A stretch of DNA of 64,000 bases from Longimycelium tulufanense (GCF_014645795.1 NZ_BMMK01000002.1:154982-218981), one strand, 5' to 3'; shown: positions 18,541 to 28,521, counted from the stretch's first letter. Notes: generated from the sequence alone by a model not told the origin. Program-made: numbers and translations.

Positions 18541-19338
18541 GTGCCGGAGGGCGACACCGTCTACCTCGCCGGACGGCGGCTGCACGCCGCGCTCACGCGG
18601 CAGCGGCTGGTCCGCGGCGAGCTCCGCCACCCACGACTGTCCACGGTGGACCTCGCGGGCCGTAGGGTGCTGTCCGTCCGGTCGGTCGGCAAGCACCTAC
18701 TGATCCGGTTCGACGACGGCACCACCCTGCACACCCACTTCCGGATGGACGGGTCGTGGCACCTGTACCGACCGGGCGAGCGGTGGCGTGGGCCCGTCCA
18801 CCAGGTGCGGGCCGTGCTGGCCACCGAGCACCGGGTGGCGGTGGGTTTCCGCCTGCACGACATGGCGCTGGTGCCCACCAGCGAGGAGCACCGGCTGGTC
18901 GGCCACCTCGGCCCGGACCTGCTCGACCCGGTCTGGGGCCGGGCGCAGGAGGACGAGGCGGTACGCCGGCTCACCCGGGTCCCGGACCGGGAGGTCGGGG
19001 TCGCGTTGCTGGACCAGACCGCCGTGGCCGGGCTGGGCAACCTCTACAAGACGGAGGTCTGCTTCCTGCTGGGCATCTCCCCGTGGACACCGGTATCCGA
19101 TGTGGACGTTCGGGCGGCAATCCGGTGGAGTCGCAAGCTGTTGCTGCGCAACGCCGCCCGGCCCGAGCAGTCCACGACCGGGGAGCTGGGTCGCGACGCC
19201 CAGCATTGGGTGTACGAGCGGGTGGGCCGGCCCTGCCGGCGCTGTGGGGAAGTCGTGCGTAGTGCACCGCAGGGCGGCGGTACTCGAGCTCGGGTGACCT
19301 ACTACTGCCCGCGTTGCCAGTCCGGTCCGTACCCGTGA
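18541..19338 (+). CDS. nei: Nei/Fpg-family DNA glycosylase (endonuclease VIII type)
   Basis: Base-excision repair glycosylase and AP lyase for oxidised bases, 265 residues. After removal of the initiator, the N-terminus PEGDTVYLAG supplies the catalytic Pro and Glu. SVGKHLLIRF has the conserved Lys. The helix-two-turn-helix contains GLGNLYKTEVCFL. A C-terminal zinc finger has CRRC and CPRC pairs. PEGDTV is typical of Nei rather than MutM. Start GTG at 18541. Confidence 0.93.
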   Translation: MPEGDTVYLAGRRLHAALTRQRLVRGELRHPRLSTVDLAGRRVLSVRSVGKHLLIRFDDGTTLHTHFRMDGSWHLYRPGERWRGPVHQVRAVLATEHRVAVGFRLHDMALVPTSEEHRLVGHLGPDLLDPVWGRAQEDEAVRRLTRVPDREVGVALLDQTAVAGLGNLYKTEVCFLLGISPWTPVSDVDVRAAIRWSRKLLLRNAARPEQSTTGELGRDAQHWVYERVGRPCRRCGEVVRSAPQGGGTRARVTYYCPRCQSGPYP

Positions 19339-19719
19339 TCCGGGCGAGGCTGGCACGGGGCGGAAAGCATTGCCACAGGACATGATTCGCCGTCGATTTC
19401 CAGACCTCGGGTTTCTCGGACTGTGTTGGGAAGTCCCGGTCGGGCCAGGTGTGACCGGTCGATCGTGGGCCCCGGCCGTGGTACAGCACGCCGACCCTGT
19501 CAGTCGCGACTGATGCCGCGGCGTTCGGACGTTTCCCAACGCGTTCCCGAAAGCGCCACAAGGCGAGAGCTGTGCGCAGGCGCCGTTCCGAGTGTCCGCA
19601 ATTTCCTTACAACAACAGCCGCTCTTGTCGGCCAGGCCGGCCAAGTGCTCCTTGGTTGGGTGCCAGCCCGATGTTGAGCGGATCAGTCCCGGTCGGCCGA
19701 GGACTTTCGTACGCCCCCC
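19339..19719. other. Convergent intergenic region after nei, no gene recognised
   Basis: 381 bp between the stops of nei and the permease. Open frames on both strands lack family resemblance. The only notable element is a perfect 12-bp palindrome, CAGTCGCGACTG at 19501-19512, of unknown meaning. Confidence 0.4.
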
Positions 19720-21021
19720 TTACACCGGACGGCGAACGCCTTCGGCCTTCGTCCGGCTCTGGGAGTGGCTGCGTGCGTACAGCCGGCGCAGGATCGGATG
19801 GAGCAACACGATCCCGATCGAGCCCCAGGCAATCCCGCCCAACTGGACACCACCGATGTCCAGGGTCAGATTCCCGATGCCGGCCACCAGAGCCGCCGCG
19901 ACCACCATCAGGTTGACCGGGTGCGTGAGGTCGACCGCGTTGTCCATCCAGATCCGTACCCCGACCAGACCGATCAAGCCGTACAGCACCAGGGTTGCGC
20001 CACCGAGCACCCCGTTGGGCACGGTGAACACCAGCGCGTTGAACTTCGGGGAGAACGACAGTGCGACCGCCGCGAGCGCGGCGACGACGTAGGCCGCGGT
20101 CGAGTAGATCCGTGTCGCGGCCATCACGCCGATGTTCTCGGCATAGGTGGTGGTGCCGGAGCCACCACCGAGCCCGGCCATCGACGTGGCCAGGCCGTCG
20201 CCGATCAACGCGTCGCCGGCGCTGCCGTCCAGGTTGCGCCCGGTCACCGCGGCCACCGCCTTGACGTGCCCGATGTTCTCGGCGACCAGTACGACCACGA
20301 CGGGTAGCACGAGCAACACGACATCGGGCCGGACCTGCGGTGAGGTGAACTCGGGCAGGCCGAACCAGGGTGCCTCCCGCAGGCTGGTCAACCGGCCCGG
20401 GTCCAGCCCGCCGGACAGCCAGGCCGCGACCCAGCCGACACCCACACCCACCAACACCGAGACCCGGGCGACCAGGCCACGGCCCAGCACCGCGGTCAGC
20501 AAGATCACCGCCAGCGTGACCATCGCGATCGCCGGCTGCGCCGCGAAGGAGTGGGTGGCGGCGGGCGCGAGGTTCAACCCGATGAGCACGACCACGCCCC
20601 CGGTGACCACCGGCGGCATCACGGATTCCAGCAACCGCACGCCGAGTGCCTTGACGGCCACGCCGACCGCGGTGAGCACCAGCCCGGCGACCAGCACGCC
20701 GCCGAGCTGCTCGGCGGGGCCGGCCCCGGCGGACTTGGCGGCGGCCAGTGGGGCGATGAAGGCGAAGGAGGAACCCAGGTAGGCGGGCACCCGGTTGCGG
20801 GTGACCAGCAGGAACAGCAGGGTGCCCAGGCCGGAGAAGAGCAGGGTCGTGGTGACCGGAAAGCCGGTGGTGATCGGCACCAGCAGGACGCCGCCGAACA
20901 TGGCGACGACGTGTTGCACACCGAAGCCAAGGGTCAGCGGCCAACTTAACCGCTCGTTGGGAGCCACCACGGCGCCGTCGGTGACCCGTCGACCGTCACC
21001 GTGCAGGGTCCACAGCGCCAC
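19720..21021 (-). CDS. Uracil/xanthine permease (NCS2 family)
   Basis: Nucleobase:cation symporter of 433 residues with about 14 hydrophobic segments. The NCS2 features are AYLGSSFAFIAPL, LVAENIGHVKAVAAVTG (substrate-site Glu) and GGGSGTTTYAENIGV. It resembles UraA-type uracil permeases; substrate is inferred. The GTG at 21021 follows GGGAGGG. The upstream region carries two copies of a 29-bp direct repeat. Confidence 0.9.
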   Translation of the reverse strand: MALWTLHGDGRRVTDGAVVAPNERLSWPLTLGFGVQHVVAMFGGVLLVPITTGFPVTTTLLFSGLGTLLFLLVTRNRVPAYLGSSFAFIAPLAAAKSAGAGPAEQLGGVLVAGLVLTAVGVAVKALGVRLLESVMPPVVTGGVVVLIGLNLAPAATHSFAAQPAIAMVTLAVILLTAVLGRGLVARVSVLVGVGVGWVAAWLSGGLDPGRLTSLREAPWFGLPEFTSPQVRPDVVLLVLPVVVVLVAENIGHVKAVAAVTGRNLDGSAGDALIGDGLATSMAGLGGGSGTTTYAENIGVMAATRIYSTAAYVVAALAAVALSFSPKFNALVFTVPNGVLGGATLVLYGLIGLVGVRIWMDNAVDLTHPVNLMVVAAALVAGIGNLTLDIGGVQLGGIAWGSIGIVLLHPILRRLYARSHSQSRTKAEGVRRPV

Positions 21022-21033
21022 ACGGCCCTCCCG

Positions 21034-21062
21034 TGTTGGATTGCTCGGCTCCGGGCTTCGCT
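21034..21062. repeat. 29-bp direct repeat, copy 1
   Basis: TGTTGGATTGCTCGGCTCCG followed by GGCTTCGCT. The second copy, at 21108-21136, differs at one position (C to T). The copies are 74 bp apart, upstream of the permease gene. Confidence 0.7.
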
Positions 21063-21107
21063 ACGCGACTTGTCGCCCCGTTGCGATGCTCGCTCCACCC
21101 GTCGCTC

Positions 21108-21136
21108 TGTTGGATTGCTCGGCTTCGGGCTTCGCT
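21108..21136. repeat. 29-bp direct repeat, copy 2
   Basis: Matches copy 1 with one substitution. Each copy is near a CGCTCCACCCGTC string (ending about 21103 and 21146), giving a composite pattern. A related CCGAGCAACCC motif occurs near 23690, so this may be a dispersed repeat family. Confidence 0.7.
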
Positions 21137-21313
21137 CCACCCGTCACCTCGCGGGCTCTCGTCCGCCCGGGGGATCATCAACGGCGCGGTTCGGCCGACA
21201 CCAGAAAACTACCGGGTAGCCGCTCGAAAGAGTGAAATAGTACCGACAAAGCGGACATAAGGAGGAAAAATAAGCACTCTCCGTGACGGGCGGCAAGGGG
21301 TCTCGGGGTCCTC

Positions 21314-22297
21314 TCAGCCGGTGTCCGCCCGATCGGAGCCAAGAAAACCACCGTTTAGCTCGCGCAGGGCGACCGCCAGCCCGGCCAGCCGGTCCGTGGC
21401 GTCGGCAAGCACCGAACGGGGTGCCTGATCGGCACCGTCCGCACTCGCGGCCACCGCACGCCCGGCCGCGGCCACCAGCCGGCCGTAGTCGTCGACCCCG
21501 TCGTCCAGCCGCGCCCGCAGCTTCCGCACATCCGCCGACAGCGGTTCCCGCTCCCCGCTCGGCGCCGCGTCCCGCGCCAGCTCCACGGCCCGCAGCCGGG
21601 CAGCCACGGCACGGAGGGCATCGGCGGCCGCACGCGCCGACGCCTCGGTGTCGGACACCGACTCCGTGGGCACCGCCGCCACGCCGGCGCTTCCCGGTGC
21701 CCGCAGCTGCCGCAGCAGCTCGTTCAGGCTCTGCTCGGCACCGGCCAGTCGCTCCATCGGCTCCCGGGCGGCCGAGCCGACCGGCGGGAGCTCGGGCGGC
21801 ACCGCCGTCGGCTCCGGCAACGGGGAGCGGTTCAGCTTCCGCAGCCGCAGGCCGGCACTGACCGCCAGCGCGGTGAACAACGCGGTGAAGCCGCCACCGC
21901 CGACGATCACCTCCGGCGGCGCCTGCAGGATCGCCATGGCGCCCGTGGCACCACCGCCGATGCCCGCGGTCCAGCCGCGAAAACGCAGGGCGCGCCGGGC
22001 CCTGCGGCGCTTCCGCAGGGCCCGCGCGCGGGGGTCCTTCCGCGCGGCGATCCTGCCGCGCAACCCGGTCAGGACCGCCTGACCGATCTCGCCGGCAACC
22101 GGTGCCATCTCCGCGGCCTGGCGCGCCAGCCGCTCCCCCTGCGACCGCCGCCGGACGTGCCGATCCCGCCGCGCTTCGGTCCGCGCGAGATCGCGCTGGT
22201 GGCGGCGTTGCCACTGACGGGCGTACCGCTCGACCTGCTCGAGGCGGTACCGGTGCCGCTCCCAGCGTTCCTGCCAGCGATCGTGACGCGCCCCCAT
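21314..22297 (-). CDS. pspM: PspM-like membrane protein of the phage-shock system
   Basis: Membrane protein of 327 residues directly downstream of pspA. A highly basic, Arg/Gln-rich N-terminal 100 residues precede two hydrophobic segments (about residues 100-145), then an Ala/Arg-rich helical C-terminus. In Mycobacterium, clgR-pspA is followed by a membrane protein (PspM) that holds PspA at the membrane. Identity here rests mainly on position and topology. ATG at 22297 lies 19 bases after the pspA stop; the open frame upstream overlaps pspA. Confidence 0.7.
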   Translation of the reverse strand: MGARHDRWQERWERHRYRLEQVERYARQWQRRHQRDLARTEARRDRHVRRRSQGERLARQAAEMAPVAGEIGQAVLTGLRGRIAARKDPRARALRKRRRARRALRFRGWTAGIGGGATGAMAILQAPPEVIVGGGGFTALFTALAVSAGLRLRKLNRSPLPEPTAVPPELPPVGSAAREPMERLAGAEQSLNELLRQLRAPGSAGVAAVPTESVSDTEASARAAADALRAVAARLRAVELARDAAPSGEREPLSADVRKLRARLDDGVDDYGRLVAAAGRAVAASADGADQAPRSVLADATDRLAGLAVALRELNGGFLGSDRADTG

Positions 22298-22316
22298 GGC
22301 CGGCCGCCGGTACCGG

Positions 22317-23159
22317 TCAGGCCTGGCCGGGCTGGGACTGCTGATCCTCCTGCCGCTGCTGCGGCTGGGCGGGTTGCGGGGCGGCCTGCTGGCCACCGGT
22401 CACCTGGCCGGCCGCGGTCTGTCCGGAGGTCAGCGACCCGCCGTGCAGCGAGGCCCGGATCTGCTCGAGCCGGCTGGCGCCGGCCATGTCGACGGTGGCC
22501 TGCTGGACCTCCAGCATCCGGCCCTGCACCGAGTCCTGCGCCAGCTCGGCCTGGCCGATCGCGGTGCTGTAGCGGCGCTCGATCTTCTCCCGCACGTCCT
22601 CCAGCGAGGGCGTGTTGCTGGGCGCGGCCAGCTCGGTCATCTGCCGCAGCGAGGACGACACCTGCTCCTGCATCTTGGCCTGCTCGAGCTGGCTGAGCAG
22701 CTTGGTCCGCTCGGCGAGCTTCTGCTGCAGCACCATGGCGTTGCGCTCCACGGCCTGCTTGGCCTGCTCGGCGGCGGTCAACGCCTGGTCGTGCAGCACC
22801 TTGAGGTCCTCGACGCCCTGCTCGGCGGTGACGAGCTGACTGGCGAACGCCTGCGCGCTCTGCTCGTACTGCTGGGCCTTGACGGTGTCGCCCTGGCCGG
22901 CGGCCTGCTCGGCCATCACCAGCGCCTGGCGGGCCGATGCCTGCAGCTTCTCGATCTCGCCCAGCTGCCGGTTGAGCTTCATCTCCAGCTGGCGCTGGTT
23001 GCCGATGACGGCGGCGGCCTGCTGGGAGAGCGCCTGGTGCTGCCGCTGCGCCTCCTCGATGGCCTGCTGGATCTGCACCTTCGGATCGGCGTGCTCGTCG
23101 ATCTTGGACGAGAACGCCGCCATCAGGTACTTCCAGAACTTCACGAACGGGTTGGCCAT
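22317..23159 (-). CDS. pspA: PspA/IM30-family envelope-stress protein
   Basis: ESCRT-III-like coiled-coil protein that binds and repairs stressed membranes, 280 residues. The start [20 protein letters not shown] is the membrane-binding amphipathic helix. A long helical hairpin follows, then a Gln/Pro-rich C-terminal tail (about residues 245-280) as in actinobacterial forms. ATG at 23159 follows GGAGGAG. It is separated from clgR by 684 bp, so it may have its own promoter as well as read-through. Confidence 0.92.
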   Translation of the reverse strand: MANPFVKFWKYLMAAFSSKIDEHADPKVQIQQAIEEAQRQHQALSQQAAAVIGNQRQLEMKLNRQLGEIEKLQASARQALVMAEQAAGQGDTVKAQQYEQSAQAFASQLVTAEQGVEDLKVLHDQALTAAEQAKQAVERNAMVLQQKLAERTKLLSQLEQAKMQEQVSSSLRQMTELAAPSNTPSLEDVREKIERRYSTAIGQAELAQDSVQGRMLEVQQATVDMAGASRLEQIRASLHGGSLTSGQTAAGQVTGGQQAAPQPAQPQQRQEDQQSQPGQA

Positions 23160-23843
23160 CTCCTCCGCCTGCCTTCTCCCCATACCCTGCCCGGTCCGCG
23201 CGAGGGTACCGACCGGACAGCGACCCGGATCCGGTTCTTGGTTCCATCGTGTCAGGTCGGCCGAACCGGTTCCAGCGACCCTAAGAGATCTCCGGGCCGA
23301 CCCTGAACCCTGCTCAGGGGCAGCCAGGATGCCCCGGGCCGCCGTTGTGGCGGCTGGACCGGCCGCGACCGACGTCCCATGATCCCGGACAGCGGGCTCG
23401 GCCGGTCCCTCGGCCTCGACCAGACCGCTGCCCGGCGCCGCGGACGGCGCCCGGACGCCACCCCTTGGCACCAGCGACCAGCGCGCCGGCCCGGAACAGC
23501 CAGGGCCCGCCGAGGCATCGCCCGCGCCGGGACCGGTGCCTCGCACCACCTGCTGGCTCCGCCGACACGATCGCCCGACCGACTCCGTTTGCCCTGTCCA
23601 GGTCGGCCACCGGCACTGGGTCCGGCCGCGGCCTGGCACGACCACTGGCGAGCAAACCCTGAGCCCGAACGGGGCCGCTACCCACCAACGCCGAGCAACC
23701 CGACTGAGCGGGAACGATCCCCGGCCGCCCCGACGAGGTGCGGCCGGGGCAGCCGGGTGGGTACGCGGGAGCGACCCACCTTTCGGCGGGCTCGATCACG
23801 CGCAGGACCAGCACCGACCCGCCCGGGCCACACCCGGCGAGCG
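23160..23843. other. clgR-pspA intergenic region (684 bp), no gene recognised
   Basis: Unusually long for this module. Minus-strand open frames of up to 166 codons look like GC-rich noise. A TAGGGT hexamer on the minus strand (23283-23278) could be a -10 for pspA with a leader of about 110 bases. A CCGAGCAACCCGACT string near 23690 resembles the repeats upstream of the permease. A weak 6-bp hairpin lies at 23301-23319. Confidence 0.4.
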
Positions 23844-24278
23844 TCAGGCGGCCACAACCACCTTGCCGCTGATCTTGGTGTTGATCGGGGCCGGCAGCGG
23901 GTGGCTGAGCGCGGGCTGCAGGCGCAGGTCGGAGAACTCGCCGACCAGGCTGGGCACCAGCTCGTCCGCCCGCTCCCCGGCGCTCGGGGCGACGGGCTCG
24001 GGGGTCTCCACCGGGGCCGCGGGCACCGCCGGGACGGCCGGCTCGCCGCGGCGGATGTCCGAGGCGACATCGCCCAGGAGCTCCGAGAGCGGCAGCTCCA
24101 GGGCGGTGCAGATCGCGGCGAGTAGCTCGCTGGACGCCTCCTTGCGACCCCGTTCCACCTCGGACAGGTAACCCAGGCTGACGCGGGCGGCACGCGAGAC
24201 CTCCCGCAGGGTGCGACGTTGGGCGGTTCGGGTGCGGCGCAGCCGCTCACCGATCGCCTCGCGCAACAACACGGTCAT
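23844..24278 (-). CDS. clgR: ClgR-like XRE regulator
   Basis: Helix-turn-helix activator of protease and phage-shock genes in actinobacteria, 144 residues. The XRE domain reads [20 protein letters not shown], followed by [20 protein letters not shown], the ClgR/PopR signature. A Pro/Ala linker and a short C-terminal tail follow. The ending VVVAA may act as a Clp degradation tag; that is inference from other ClgR proteins, which end in Ala-Ala. ATG at 24278 follows AGGAGG. Position upstream of pspA supports the call. Confidence 0.88.
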   Translation of the reverse strand: MTVLLREAIGERLRRTRTAQRRTLREVSRAARVSLGYLSEVERGRKEASSELLAAICTALELPLSELLGDVASDIRRGEPAVPAVPAAPVETPEPVAPSAGERADELVPSLVGEFSDLRLQPALSHPLPAPINTKISGKVVVAA

Positions 24279-24371
24279 CGCGCGCCTCCTCTCGGCCGGG
24301 CGTCCGGGCTGACGCCCGCACCGCCCACGTTACCGAGCAGGCCTGGCACGCACAGCGAGATCGCCGAGACG

Positions 24372-24387
24372 TCCGCCAAGGGCGAAC
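24372..24387 (-). promoter_or_regulatory. Candidate ClgR operator
   Basis: On the minus strand GTTCGCCCTTGGCGGA contains CGC-N5-GCG with an extended half-site GTTCGCC, the layout reported for ClgR sites. It lies about 95 bases upstream of the clgR start, consistent with autoactivation. Only one site was seen. Confidence 0.5.
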
Positions 24388-24504
24388 GATCTTCACTTGC
24401 TCGCAGGAGCGGCGAGGGGGTTGGGCGCACGCCCTTCCCAACGCCCCGCGCCGCACCATCGTTCCCGCCGTACCTGTGATCACCCGATGGTCGGTGTCAC
24501 ACCC

Positions 24505-25041
24505 TCAGTCGCCACGATCGGTGGTGGTGAACACCACATCGGACAGTGCGCGTAGGGCCACCCGGACGGCGCCGGCGCGGACGGCCTGCCGATTGCCGCC
24601 GAGGGTCACCGTGCGGACGCTCGTCCCGTTCGGCCCGGCAATACCGATGTGGACGGTTCCGGGTGCCACGCCGTCCTGCCCGTCCGGCCCGGCGACGCCG
24701 GTCAAACCCAGGCCCCAGCTCGCGCCGCACCGGTCGCGGGCTCCGGCGGCGAGTTGTGCGGCCACGTCCCGGTCAACGGCCCCACGTTCGGCGAGCAGTT
24801 CGGGGTCCACGCCGGCCAGCCGTGCCTTCAGGTCGGTGGCGTAAACGACCATTCCGCCGCGCACGACGGCAGACGCACCGGGCACGGCGGTCAGCACCGC
24901 GCAGACCAGCCCGGCGGTCAACGACTCGGCGGTGGCCACGGTCTCGCCCCGGTCGCGGAGCAGCCCGACGAGGTGCACCAGCTCCTCGTCCGACAGACCG
25001 ACCATGTCGGGCAACGGCCCGAGCGACGACGTTCCGCTCAT
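24505..25041 (-). CDS. CinA C-terminal-domain protein (NMN amidohydrolase, PncC type)
   Basis: Stand-alone CinA C-terminal domain of 178 residues, predicted to deamidate nicotinamide mononucleotide to nicotinate mononucleotide in pyridine-nucleotide salvage. Family motifs are TAESLTAGLVCAVLTAVPGAS with the catalytic Ser, VYATDLKARL, and GLTGVAGPDGQDG. The ATG overlaps the pgsA stop by one base (TGATG at 25039-25043). Third gene of rimO-pgsA-cinA. Confidence 0.92.
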   Translation of the reverse strand: MSGTSSLGPLPDMVGLSDEELVHLVGLLRDRGETVATAESLTAGLVCAVLTAVPGASAVVRGGMVVYATDLKARLAGVDPELLAERGAVDRDVAAQLAAGARDRCGASWGLGLTGVAGPDGQDGVAPGTVHIGIAGPNGTSVRTVTLGGNRQAVRAGAVRVALRALSDVVFTTTDRGD

Positions 25042-25673
25042 CAGGCCCCGGTTCGCGCCTGCCGCCCGCGGGCCCGTAGCCGCACGGCCTGCACCACGTA
25101 GTCGATGCCGGTCACCGCCGTGAGCACGACGGCGACGCCCATCGCCGTGACCGCCACCGGCATCAGGACGGAGGGCAGTGGAAGGACGTACAGCCCGATG
25201 GCGACCACCTGGGCCAGTGTCTTGGCCTTGCCGCCCCGGCTGGCCGGGATCACGCCGTAGCGGATCACCCAGAACCGGAGCAGGGTCACGCCGATCTCCC
25301 GGACGGCGATCACCAGGGTCACCCACCACGGCAGGTCACCGAGCAGGCTGAGGCCGACCAGGGCCGAGCCGGTCAGTGCCTTGTCCGCGATGGGGTCGGC
25401 GACCTTGCCGAAGTCCGTGATCAGGCCGTGCCGGCGGGCCAGGTCGCCGTCGAACCGGTCGGTGATCGCGGCCAGCGCGAACACGCCGGAGGCGATCAGC
25501 CGCCACACCGGGTCGTGCCCGCCCTCGGCGAAGAGGGTCAGCAGGAACACCGGCACCAGCAGGAGCCGGGTCAGGGTGAGCACGTTGGCGATGTTGAGCA
25601 GCGGCGCCGGCCGCCGGACCGCCGACCGGCCACCCACGGGGTGGCCGGAGCCGCGGGCCGCCGACTCGCTCAC
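25041..25673 (-). CDS. pgsA: CDP-alcohol phosphatidyltransferase (PgsA-like)
   Basis: Membrane enzyme likely to make phosphatidylglycerol phosphate from CDP-diacylglycerol, 210 residues. The CDP-alcohol signature D-x2-DG-x2-AR-x8-G-x3-D-x3-D is intact, from [10 protein letters not shown] to [10 protein letters not shown]. About five membrane segments. The GTG at 25673 overlaps the rimO stop as GTGA; the frame upstream lies inside rimO and is not used. The neighbours match the mycobacterial pgsA3 locus. Confidence 0.9.
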   Translation of the reverse strand: MSESAARGSGHPVGGRSAVRRPAPLLNIANVLTLTRLLLVPVFLLTLFAEGGHDPVWRLIASGVFALAAITDRFDGDLARRHGLITDFGKVADPIADKALTGSALVGLSLLGDLPWWVTLVIAVREIGVTLLRFWVIRYGVIPASRGGKAKTLAQVVAIGLYVLPLPSVLMPVAVTAMGVAVVLTAVTGIDYVVQAVRLRARGRQARTGA

Positions 25674-27109
25674 GCCTCGGCCCCCACCCGCGTTCTGGGC
25701 AGCACCTCCACCGGCTCGACCACCAGGTCGACGCCCTCGGCGGCGACCACCCGCGCGCGGACCAGGTCGCCCACCGCGATCCCGGCGCCGTCGGCGAACA
25801 CGCACTCGCCGTCCACTTCCGGCGCCTGGTGCTCGGCCCAGCCCGAACAGTCGTCGTCCTCGTCGGCGGCCTGCCCGACGAGGACCTCGACCTCCTCGCC
25901 GACGCGCTCCTCGGCGCGCCGGGCGGTGACCTCGTCGACCAGTGCGGAGATCCGGGCGACGCGCTCGGCGACGGTGTCGGGATCGTGCTTGCCGTCGAAC
26001 CCGGCGGCCTCGGTGCCGTCCTCGTCGGAGTAGCCGAACACGCCGACCGCATCGAGCTTGGCCGCGGCCAGGAAGCGCTCCAGCTCGGCGACGTCCTCCT
26101 CGGTCTCGCCGGGGAAGCCGACGATGACGTTGCTGCGCACCCCGGCACGGGGCGCCAGCTGGCGGACCTGCTCGAGGAGAGCCAGGAAGGACTCGGTGGA
26201 GCCGAACCGGCGCATCCGGCGCAGCACGGGCTCGCTGGCGTGCTGGAAGGACAGGTCGAAGTACGGCACCACACCGGGCGTGGTGGCGATCGCCCGCACC
26301 AGCCCGGGCCGGGTCTCGGCCGGCTGCAGGTAGGAAACGCGGACGCGGTCGATGCCGCCGACCGCGGCCAGCTGCGGAAGCAGCCGTTCCAGGGCCCGCA
26401 TGTCGCCGAGGTCCTTGCCGTAGGAGGTGGAGTTCTCGCTGACCAGGAACAGTTCCCGCACGCCCTGTTCGGCCAGCCAGGCGGCTTCACCGAGGATCTC
26501 CTCGGCCGGCCGGGAGACGAAGGCACCGCGGAACGACGGGATGGCGCAGAACGAGCAGCGGCGGTCGCAGCCGGAGGCCAGCTTGAGCGGGGCCAGCGGG
26601 GAGTCGTCCAGGCGGCGGCGCAGTGGCCTGGCGCCGGGCAGCCATGCGTGGCCGGGCAGCGAGACCTGCTCGGCGGCGGTTGGGCGCTGTACCGGCGTGA
26701 TCGGCAGGAGGGTGCGGCGGTCGACGGGCTGGTGCGACTCGACGCGGCGGCCGGCGACCACGTCGGTCAGCCGCTCCCCCAGCGTCGGATAGTGGTCGAA
26801 GCCGAGGACGGCGTCGGCTTCCGGAAGGTGCTCGGCCAGCTCGGCGCCGTAACGTTCGGCCATGCAGCCGACCGCGACCACCTTGGCGCCGGTGTCGGCG
26901 GCGGCCAGCAGGGTGTCCACGGAGTCCTGCTTGGCGGACTCGACGAAGCCGCAGGTGTTGACGAGCACGACGTCGGCCGGGCCGTCCGGGTCCACCAGCT
27001 CCCAGCCGTCCGCGGTCAGCCTGCCCGCGAGTTCCTCGGAGTCCACCTCGTTACGGGAGCAGCCGAGAGTGACCAGGGCGACACGACGGGAATCGGCGGG
27101 GGTCGACAC
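25670..27109 (-). CDS. rimO: RimO, ribosomal protein S12 methylthiotransferase
   Basis: Radical-SAM enzyme that methylthiolates an Asp of ribosomal protein S12, 479 residues. The N-terminal cluster domain begins [20 protein letters not shown]; the radical-SAM triad is CDRRCSFC near residue 185; a TRAM domain ends the protein. The GTG at 27109 lies directly before the conserved start. The open frame extends to 27280 but would overlap the divergent argA, so I reject that extension. Confidence 0.94.
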   Translation of the reverse strand: MSTPADSRRVALVTLGCSRNEVDSEELAGRLTADGWELVDPDGPADVVLVNTCGFVESAKQDSVDTLLAAADTGAKVVAVGCMAERYGAELAEHLPEADAVLGFDHYPTLGERLTDVVAGRRVESHQPVDRRTLLPITPVQRPTAAEQVSLPGHAWLPGARPLRRRLDDSPLAPLKLASGCDRRCSFCAIPSFRGAFVSRPAEEILGEAAWLAEQGVRELFLVSENSTSYGKDLGDMRALERLLPQLAAVGGIDRVRVSYLQPAETRPGLVRAIATTPGVVPYFDLSFQHASEPVLRRMRRFGSTESFLALLEQVRQLAPRAGVRSNVIVGFPGETEEDVAELERFLAAAKLDAVGVFGYSDEDGTEAAGFDGKHDPDTVAERVARISALVDEVTARRAEERVGEEVEVLVGQAADEDDDCSGWAEHQAPEVDGECVFADGAGIAVGDLVRARVVAAEGVDLVVEPVEVLPRTRVGAEA

Positions 27110-27204
27110 GTCCGTAGCGTAGCCCGCGTGCTGGACGGACTCAGCTTCGCCGGGAGGCGTGGCGGATGGACCGCGCGGGCGCCCGGGCGGGCGCGGGGAC
27201 CGAC

Positions 27205-27210
27205 TAGTCT
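27205..27210 (+). promoter_or_regulatory. -10 box (TAGTCT), leaderless promoter of argA
   Basis: TAGTCT ends 8 bases before the GTG at 27219 and no ribosome site intervenes. The transcript is probably leaderless. Confidence 0.55.
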
Positions 27211-27218
27211 CGGCGGGC

Positions 27219-27752
27219 GTGTCAGGTGAACCAGGGTTCGTCGTGCGGAGGGCCCGGGCCAGCGACGTCCGTGCGATCAAGGCCCTGGTGGACCACTACG
27301 CCGGAAAGGTCCTTCTCCGGAAACAGCTGATCACACTGTACGAGGACGTCCAGGAGTTCTGGGTGGCCGAGGCGGAGGGCGCCTCGATCGTCGGCTGCGG
27401 CGCGCTGCACGTGTTGTGGGAGGACCTGGGCGAGGTCCGGACCGTGGCCGTGGACCCGACAGCGCGGGGGCGCGGGGCCGGGCATGCCCTGGTGCGGCAG
27501 TTGATCGCGGTCGCGAACGAGCTCGGGTTGAGCCGGTTGTTCGTGTTGACCTTCGAGACCGAGTTCTTCGCGCGGCACGGGTTCGTGGAGATCTCGGGGC
27601 CCCCGGTGACTCCGGAGATGTACGAGGAGATGCTCCGGTCGGCGGACGAGGGTGTCGCGGAGTTCCTGGACCTGCCCTACGCGAAGCCCAACACGCTGGG
27701 CAACACGCGAATGCTGCTCGAACTGCCCGGACCACACTCCGTGACCAGATAG
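27219..27752 (+). CDS. argA: Amino-acid N-acetyltransferase (ArgA-type N-acetylglutamate synthase)
   Basis: GNAT acetyltransferase of 177 residues predicted to make N-acetylglutamate, the first step of arginine synthesis. [21 protein letters not shown] opens the domain; the acetyl-CoA loop is [15 protein letters not shown] near residue 88; [10 protein letters not shown] is the conserved C-terminal part. Size and position between pgsA/rimO and ftsK match the short mycobacterial ArgA. GTG start with a -10 box 8 bases upstream. Divergent from rimO. Confidence 0.85.
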   Translation: MSGEPGFVVRRARASDVRAIKALVDHYAGKVLLRKQLITLYEDVQEFWVAEAEGASIVGCGALHVLWEDLGEVRTVAVDPTARGRGAGHALVRQLIAVANELGLSRLFVLTFETEFFARHGFVEISGPPVTPEMYEEMLRSADEGVAEFLDLPYAKPNTLGNTRMLLELPGPHSVTR

Positions 27753-27857
27753 TCACCACTTTTTCACCCACAGTTGCGACATCGGAAGGTGTTCGGCGTC
27801 GCGCGGGGCGCGTTCGAATAGCGGTGGCGACATCCGCCGTTCGAAGGGAGATTCCCC

Positions 27858-28499
27858 GTGGCCGCCAGCCCTGCCTTCGCGACCACCCGGACGGCCCGGC
27901 GCGGCGCGCTCACCGCGGGCGCTGTTATGACCGCATGCGCCGGCCTGTTCCTCGGCTCGGACACCGCCCATGCCGACCTGCTGAGCCCGGCCCAGCTTCG
28001 GCTGGTGACCGACGACTATTTGTTCCAGCGGACGCTGCCGCAGTTCGGCGAGCTGCGCGGGCAGCGGCCCCACGCCAAGCAGATCGACTGGTCCTCCGAT
28101 GGTTGTTCCAAGGCCCCGGACACACCCTTCGGCTTCCAGTTCCAGTCTTCCTGCCACCGGCACGACTTCGGTTATCGCAACTACAAGGTGCAGATCCGCT
28201 TCGACGAGACGAGTCGGAAGAAGATCGACGACCGGTTCCGTGCCGACATGCACAGCACCTGCGGGGAGAGCCGGACGTGCCGTCGCGTGGCGGATGTCTA
28301 CTACTTCGCCGTCCGCCAGTTCGGCGGCTCCGGTCAGAGCACGGCGGAGATCCTCGACAGGGCGAAGGTTCGTCAGCAGGCTCAGGACACCCAACGAGGC
28401 GAGACCTTCGGCATCGCGCTGGAACGCCTACGCGACAAGCTCAGGATGATCCGCACCAGCCTCAAGATCTTCGTCAACCACCTCCAGCTCCCCCGCTGA
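27858..28499 (+). CDS. Secreted prokaryotic phospholipase A2
   Basis: Calcium-dependent lipase predicted to release fatty acids from phospholipids outside the cell, 213 residues. The signal peptide has a basic start, a hydrophobic stretch LTAGAVMTACAGLFLG and a cleavage site near AHA-DLL. The catalytic motif CHRHDFGYRNYK is intact, and SSDGCSKAP resembles the calcium loop of Streptomyces PLA2. Four Cys suit two disulfides. The C-terminal 60 residues extend beyond the core. GTG at 27858 follows GAAGGGAG. First gene of the accessory island. Confidence 0.9.
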   Translation: MAASPAFATTRTARRGALTAGAVMTACAGLFLGSDTAHADLLSPAQLRLVTDDYLFQRTLPQFGELRGQRPHAKQIDWSSDGCSKAPDTPFGFQFQSSCHRHDFGYRNYKVQIRFDETSRKKIDDRFRADMHSTCGESRTCRRVADVYYFAVRQFGGSGQSTAEILDRAKVRQQAQDTQRGETFGIALERLRDKLRMIRTSLKIFVNHLQLPR

Positions 28500-28521
28500 G
28501 CCGCCCCACCCCATCCAGGAA

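Noticed and set aside
23314-23814. Possible gene of 166 codons between clgR and pspA
   Set aside because: No family resemblance, Arg/Gly/Pro-rich, no ribosome site.
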